Source: JAWXCH01 sp034440595 (GTDB taxonomy: Bacteria; Planctomycetota; Planctomycetia; Pirellulales; JALHPA01). Taken from it: a stretch of DNA of 7,739 nt. This document shows positions 5,668 through 7,739 of this stretch, piece after piece (the first letter of the stretch is position 1; the number at the start of each line of letters is the position of its first letter). The notes under the pieces are model-generated. The model saw nothing but the letters and a program-made list of their open reading frames with translations. It did no database searches and was not told the DNA's origin. Made by a program: the position numbers and the translations under genes. The stretch is taken from the NCBI GenBank assembly GCA_034440595.1, contig JAWXCH010000072.1:1-7739 (forward strand), in the 5' to 3' direction.

Positions 5668-6672
5668 ATGGCATCCAAGCTCAATCTCATCACTCCGCTA
5701 GCTGAGCTGGCCAACGGCCAGGAAGCCGATTTCTTCGCACTTCTGACCGCCAAGGAAGAGCTAAAAACGCGCGACGGCAAGCCGTACTTCAAGGTCACCT
5801 TTCGCGATGCCGCCCGCGAAGTCGGCTTTCCAATTTGGAATGACTCTCCACTCGCACTCGACTGCAAGGACGCCTGGCGCGTCGGCGAGTTCTACAAACT
5901 CCGCGCGACCTACCGCGAGTCGCAGTATGGCCCGCAACTAGAGATCAAAAAAATCCGCCAGGTAGTCGACGCCGACAGCGACGATGGTTTTGATCCCAAC
6001 ATGTGCAGCCCGCAGTCGCGGTTTGACTCGGGTGGCATGTTTTCGGAGTTGACAGCGCTCATCGAAGAGCGCATTACCGACAAAGCGTTGCAATCGCTCG
6101 TACTGTACATCCTCAATGAGAATCGCACCACGCTACTTACCTTGCCAGCAGCCACGCGCAATCATCACGCCTACGTCGGTGGGTATCTAGAACACGTCCT
6201 CAGCGTGACCAAGACTTGTGCTTACCTGGCCGACAAATACGACGACTATTATCCCGACCTGCAACCACGGCTGGACAAGTCGTTGGTGATCGCCGGTGCT
6301 ATACTGCACGACATCGGCAAGCTCCGCGAAATCGAACAAACCGCTGCAGGGGCCGAATACACCGCCGCGGGGACACTTATCGGTCACATGCTCCAAGGTC
6401 GCGACATCCTTCTCGAAGCGTCCAAGCAGCACCCGTTACCTGCCGATACGCTATTGCGACTAGAACACGTCATCATCTCACATCAGCGCCTGCCCGAATG
6501 GGGTTCCCCCAAACCACCGATGACCCCTGAGGCACTCATCGTCCACTACGCCGACGACCTGGATGCGAAATACAACATGATGTTCGCCGCGCTCCGCGAC
6601 TCAACGGACGCTGGCCCAATGACATCAAAAAAGAACCGCTTGTTCCAGCAGGTATATCGCGGTGAGAAGTAG
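5668..6672 (+). CDS. YhaM-type 3'-5' exoribonuclease (OB-fold plus HD domain)
   Basis: This 334-residue protein matches the YhaM family, which trims RNA (and single-stranded DNA in vitro) from the 3' end in a metal-dependent way; Bacillus subtilis YhaM is the known model. An OB-fold nucleic-acid-binding domain covers about 15-100 (KPYFKVTFRDAAREVGFPIW, then LEIKKIRQV). The HD domain covers about 160-305. Its likely metal ligands are His176 in GGYLEHVLSV, His214-Asp215 in AILHDIGKL, His240 in LIGHML, His267 and His272 in EHVIISHQ, and Asp296 in HYADDLDAKYN. The conserved NHHAYVGG at 165-172 precedes them. Length and domain order are as in the Firmicute proteins, so the gene looks intact. It is divergent from xerD and converges with the epimerase-like gene. 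The fold is certain and the YhaM assignment strong; actual substrates in this organism are not shown. Confidence 0.9.
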   Translation: MASKLNLITPLAELANGQEADFFALLTAKEELKTRDGKPYFKVTFRDAAREVGFPIWNDSPLALDCKDAWRVGEFYKLRATYRESQYGPQLEIKKIRQVVDADSDDGFDPNMCSPQSRFDSGGMFSELTALIEERITDKALQSLVLYILNENRTTLLTLPAATRNHHAYVGGYLEHVLSVTKTCAYLADKYDDYYPDLQPRLDKSLVIAGAILHDIGKLREIEQTAAGAEYTAAGTLIGHMLQGRDILLEASKQHPLPADTLLRLEHVIISHQRLPEWGSPKPPMTPEALIVHYADDLDAKYNMMFAALRDSTDAGPMTSKKNRLFQQVYRGEK

Positions 6673-6686
6673 TCTCCTGGAGATTA
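6670..6686. terminator. Palindromic spacer between convergent genes, possible bidirectional terminator
   Basis: The 11-bp gap TCTCCTGGAGA is itself a perfect odd palindrome. The flanking stop codons extend it: T6670-A6686 and A6671-T6685 pair and G6672-T6684 can wobble. As RNA from the + strand this makes a stem of about 7 bp closed by a CUG triloop that uses both stop codons. No T-run follows on either strand, so true terminator activity is uncertain. Confidence 0.35.
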
Positions 6687-7658
6687 TGCGGCCGAATCGT
6701 CTGCTGCGGGAGCACTCCTCCCGAAAATCTCCCCTAGCGCATTCCTCAACTGCGGATACTCAAACTCAAAACCCTCTTCCGCCAGCCGTTTAGAGACCAC
6801 GTACCGACCATACAGCGCTAGCTCTGGATCGGTCCGTAAGAATAGCGGCGCACCGAGTCGCACCATCCACTCAAACGCCGGCAGGCCGATCGGCATTCGC
6901 ATTGCACGGCGCAACTCACGCATAAACTCAACTTGCGAAACCGGGTTCGGTGACGACGCGATAAACGCCCCTTGCATGCTGGTGTCCTCAATGGCGCGCT
7001 GAAACAGCCGATTCATATCCTGTTCGTGAATCCAGCTCATTCCTTGCCTGCCAGAACCGACGCGGCCCCCTAATCCGAACCGTGTAATCAACCGCAACCG
7101 CGCCAGTGCCCCTCCACCAGCACCACGGTCGCGACCGACTACAAAGCTCGTTCGCAACACAACACGGCGCTGCGATGGCAACACTGCTGCTTGAAACTCT
7201 GCTTCCCAAGCTCGCCCTACATCCGGGGCCAGACCATATCCAAACGCAGAGTCCTCAGTACACACCACTTTCGGCGGATCGCCATAAATGTGCGCGGTGC
7301 TCATCTGCACCCAGACCGGGGGCGGATTCTCCACCGCACGAACCGCTTGCCCCAATACGCGCGTGGCTTCAACACGCGACCGAAATATTTCATCGCAATG
7401 GTCCGGCGTCTTGATGCAATCGACCGTGCGACCGACCAGATTAACCAGCCCAGCGGCTCCGTTGAGTACTTTCGTCCATTCGCCCACTGTTCGTGCGTCC
7501 CACGCCACATGTCGCCAGGGTCCAGAGACTTTCGGGGGTTTCCGCGACAAGATCACGACCGACTTTCCTGTAGAAGCTAGGTGCGTCGCCAGCGAAACGC
7601 CTAGAAACCCGCTGCCTCCGGCGATAACAATTGTCCCTGCCGTGTCTTCTCGCGTCAT
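6684..7658 (-). CDS. TIGR01777-family NAD(P)-binding epimerase-like protein
   Basis: This 324-residue protein belongs to the extended short-chain dehydrogenase family that includes E. coli YfcH. The N-terminal Rossmann fold has the dinucleotide-binding motif GGSGFLG at 14-20. Further family landmarks are LVNLVGRTVD at 71-80, MSTAHIYGD at 119-127, GRAWEAE at 148-154, LRTSFVVG at 168-175, GGALARL at 182-188 and GSGRQGMSWIHEQD at 201-214. The C-terminal part from about 255 matches DUF1731 (PAFEWMVRLGAP, then GRYVVSKRLAEEGFEFEYPQLRNAL). Tyr125 is followed by GDPPK, so the classic YxxxK spacing is not kept; in this family the reaction is generally undefined. A short Ala/Ser/Asp-rich end (315-324) is probably disordered. 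The start is supported by GAGG (7667-7670) 8 nt upstream. It converges with the YhaM-like gene, and nothing nearby indicates the substrate. Family confidence is high; substrate unknown. Confidence 0.9.
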   Translation of the reverse strand: MTREDTAGTIVIAGGSGFLGVSLATHLASTGKSVVILSRKPPKVSGPWRHVAWDARTVGEWTKVLNGAAGLVNLVGRTVDCIKTPDHCDEIFRSRVEATRVLGQAVRAVENPPPVWVQMSTAHIYGDPPKVVCTEDSAFGYGLAPDVGRAWEAEFQAAVLPSQRRVVLRTSFVVGRDRGAGGGALARLRLITRFGLGGRVGSGRQGMSWIHEQDMNRLFQRAIEDTSMQGAFIASSPNPVSQVEFMRELRRAMRMPIGLPAFEWMVRLGAPLFLRTDPELALYGRYVVSKRLAEEGFEFEYPQLRNALGEIFGRSAPAADDSAA

Positions 7659-7666
7659 CGTTTGTG

Positions 7667-7670
7667 CCTC
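7667..7670 (-). promoter_or_regulatory. Ribosome binding site of the epimerase-like gene
   Basis: Read on the - strand, GAGG lies 8 nt before ATG 7658, a normal spacing. It supports this start over upstream alternatives. I could not place a convincing promoter between 7671 and 7739. Confidence 0.5.
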
Positions 7671-7739
7671 GCATCAACTGATTGAACAACCTTCTAACCG
7701 CAGAGCGACGGCCCAATTAACCTCTGCTTGCAAAAGAAT

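Noticed and set aside
5280..5705. 141-codon + strand open frame across the start of xerD and into the next gene
   Set aside because: It overlaps two well-supported genes in a different frame or strand, and its translation has no coherent domain.

Overview
The window looks like chromosomal DNA from a planctomycete, most likely of the Pirellulales/Rhodopirellula type. This is inferred from protein style, not from a search. The pointers are an ECF sigma factor next to a very large single-pass von Willebrand A protein, a secreted TPR protein with a short N-terminal beta-domain of a kind I associate with planctomycetes, weak or absent Shine-Dalgarno sequences at several genes, moderate GC content, and an intergenic hairpin cluster that resembles a dispersed planctomycete repeat. 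There are six protein genes. I see no tRNA, rRNA, CRISPR array, transposase or phage gene.

Layout. On the + strand, an ECF sigma factor (77-589, TTG start) is followed after 132 bp by a 769-residue VWA membrane protein (722-3031). Its cytoplasmic N-terminus carries three copies of a 23-residue motif, followed by one transmembrane helix and a periplasmic YfbK-like VWA region. After a 141-bp gap with a good sigma-70-type promoter comes an exported TPR protein (3173-4204). A 238-bp convergent gap holds a cluster of hairpins. On the - strand is a complete XerD-type tyrosine recombinase with a lysine/alanine-rich N-terminal tail (4443-5504). It is divergent, across 163 bp, from a YhaM-type OB-fold plus HD-domain 3'-5' exoribonuclease (5668-6672, +). 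That gene converges on a TIGR01777-family NAD(P)-binding epimerase-like protein (6684-7658, -), and only an 11-bp palindromic spacer separates the two.

How the genes may work together. The sigma factor and the VWA protein probably form a unit. The VWA protein has the order expected of a membrane anti-sigma factor (cytoplasmic segment, basic stop, single membrane helix, large extracytoplasmic domain) but no zinc-binding anti-sigma motif. The triple repeat is therefore the obvious candidate for the sigma contact. This is the most interesting hypothesis in the window and it is inference. The other four genes look like ordinary housekeeping or envelope genes, each apparently transcribed on its own, with no sign of a single shared pathway. 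I do not see convincing evidence for a defence system or a mobile island.
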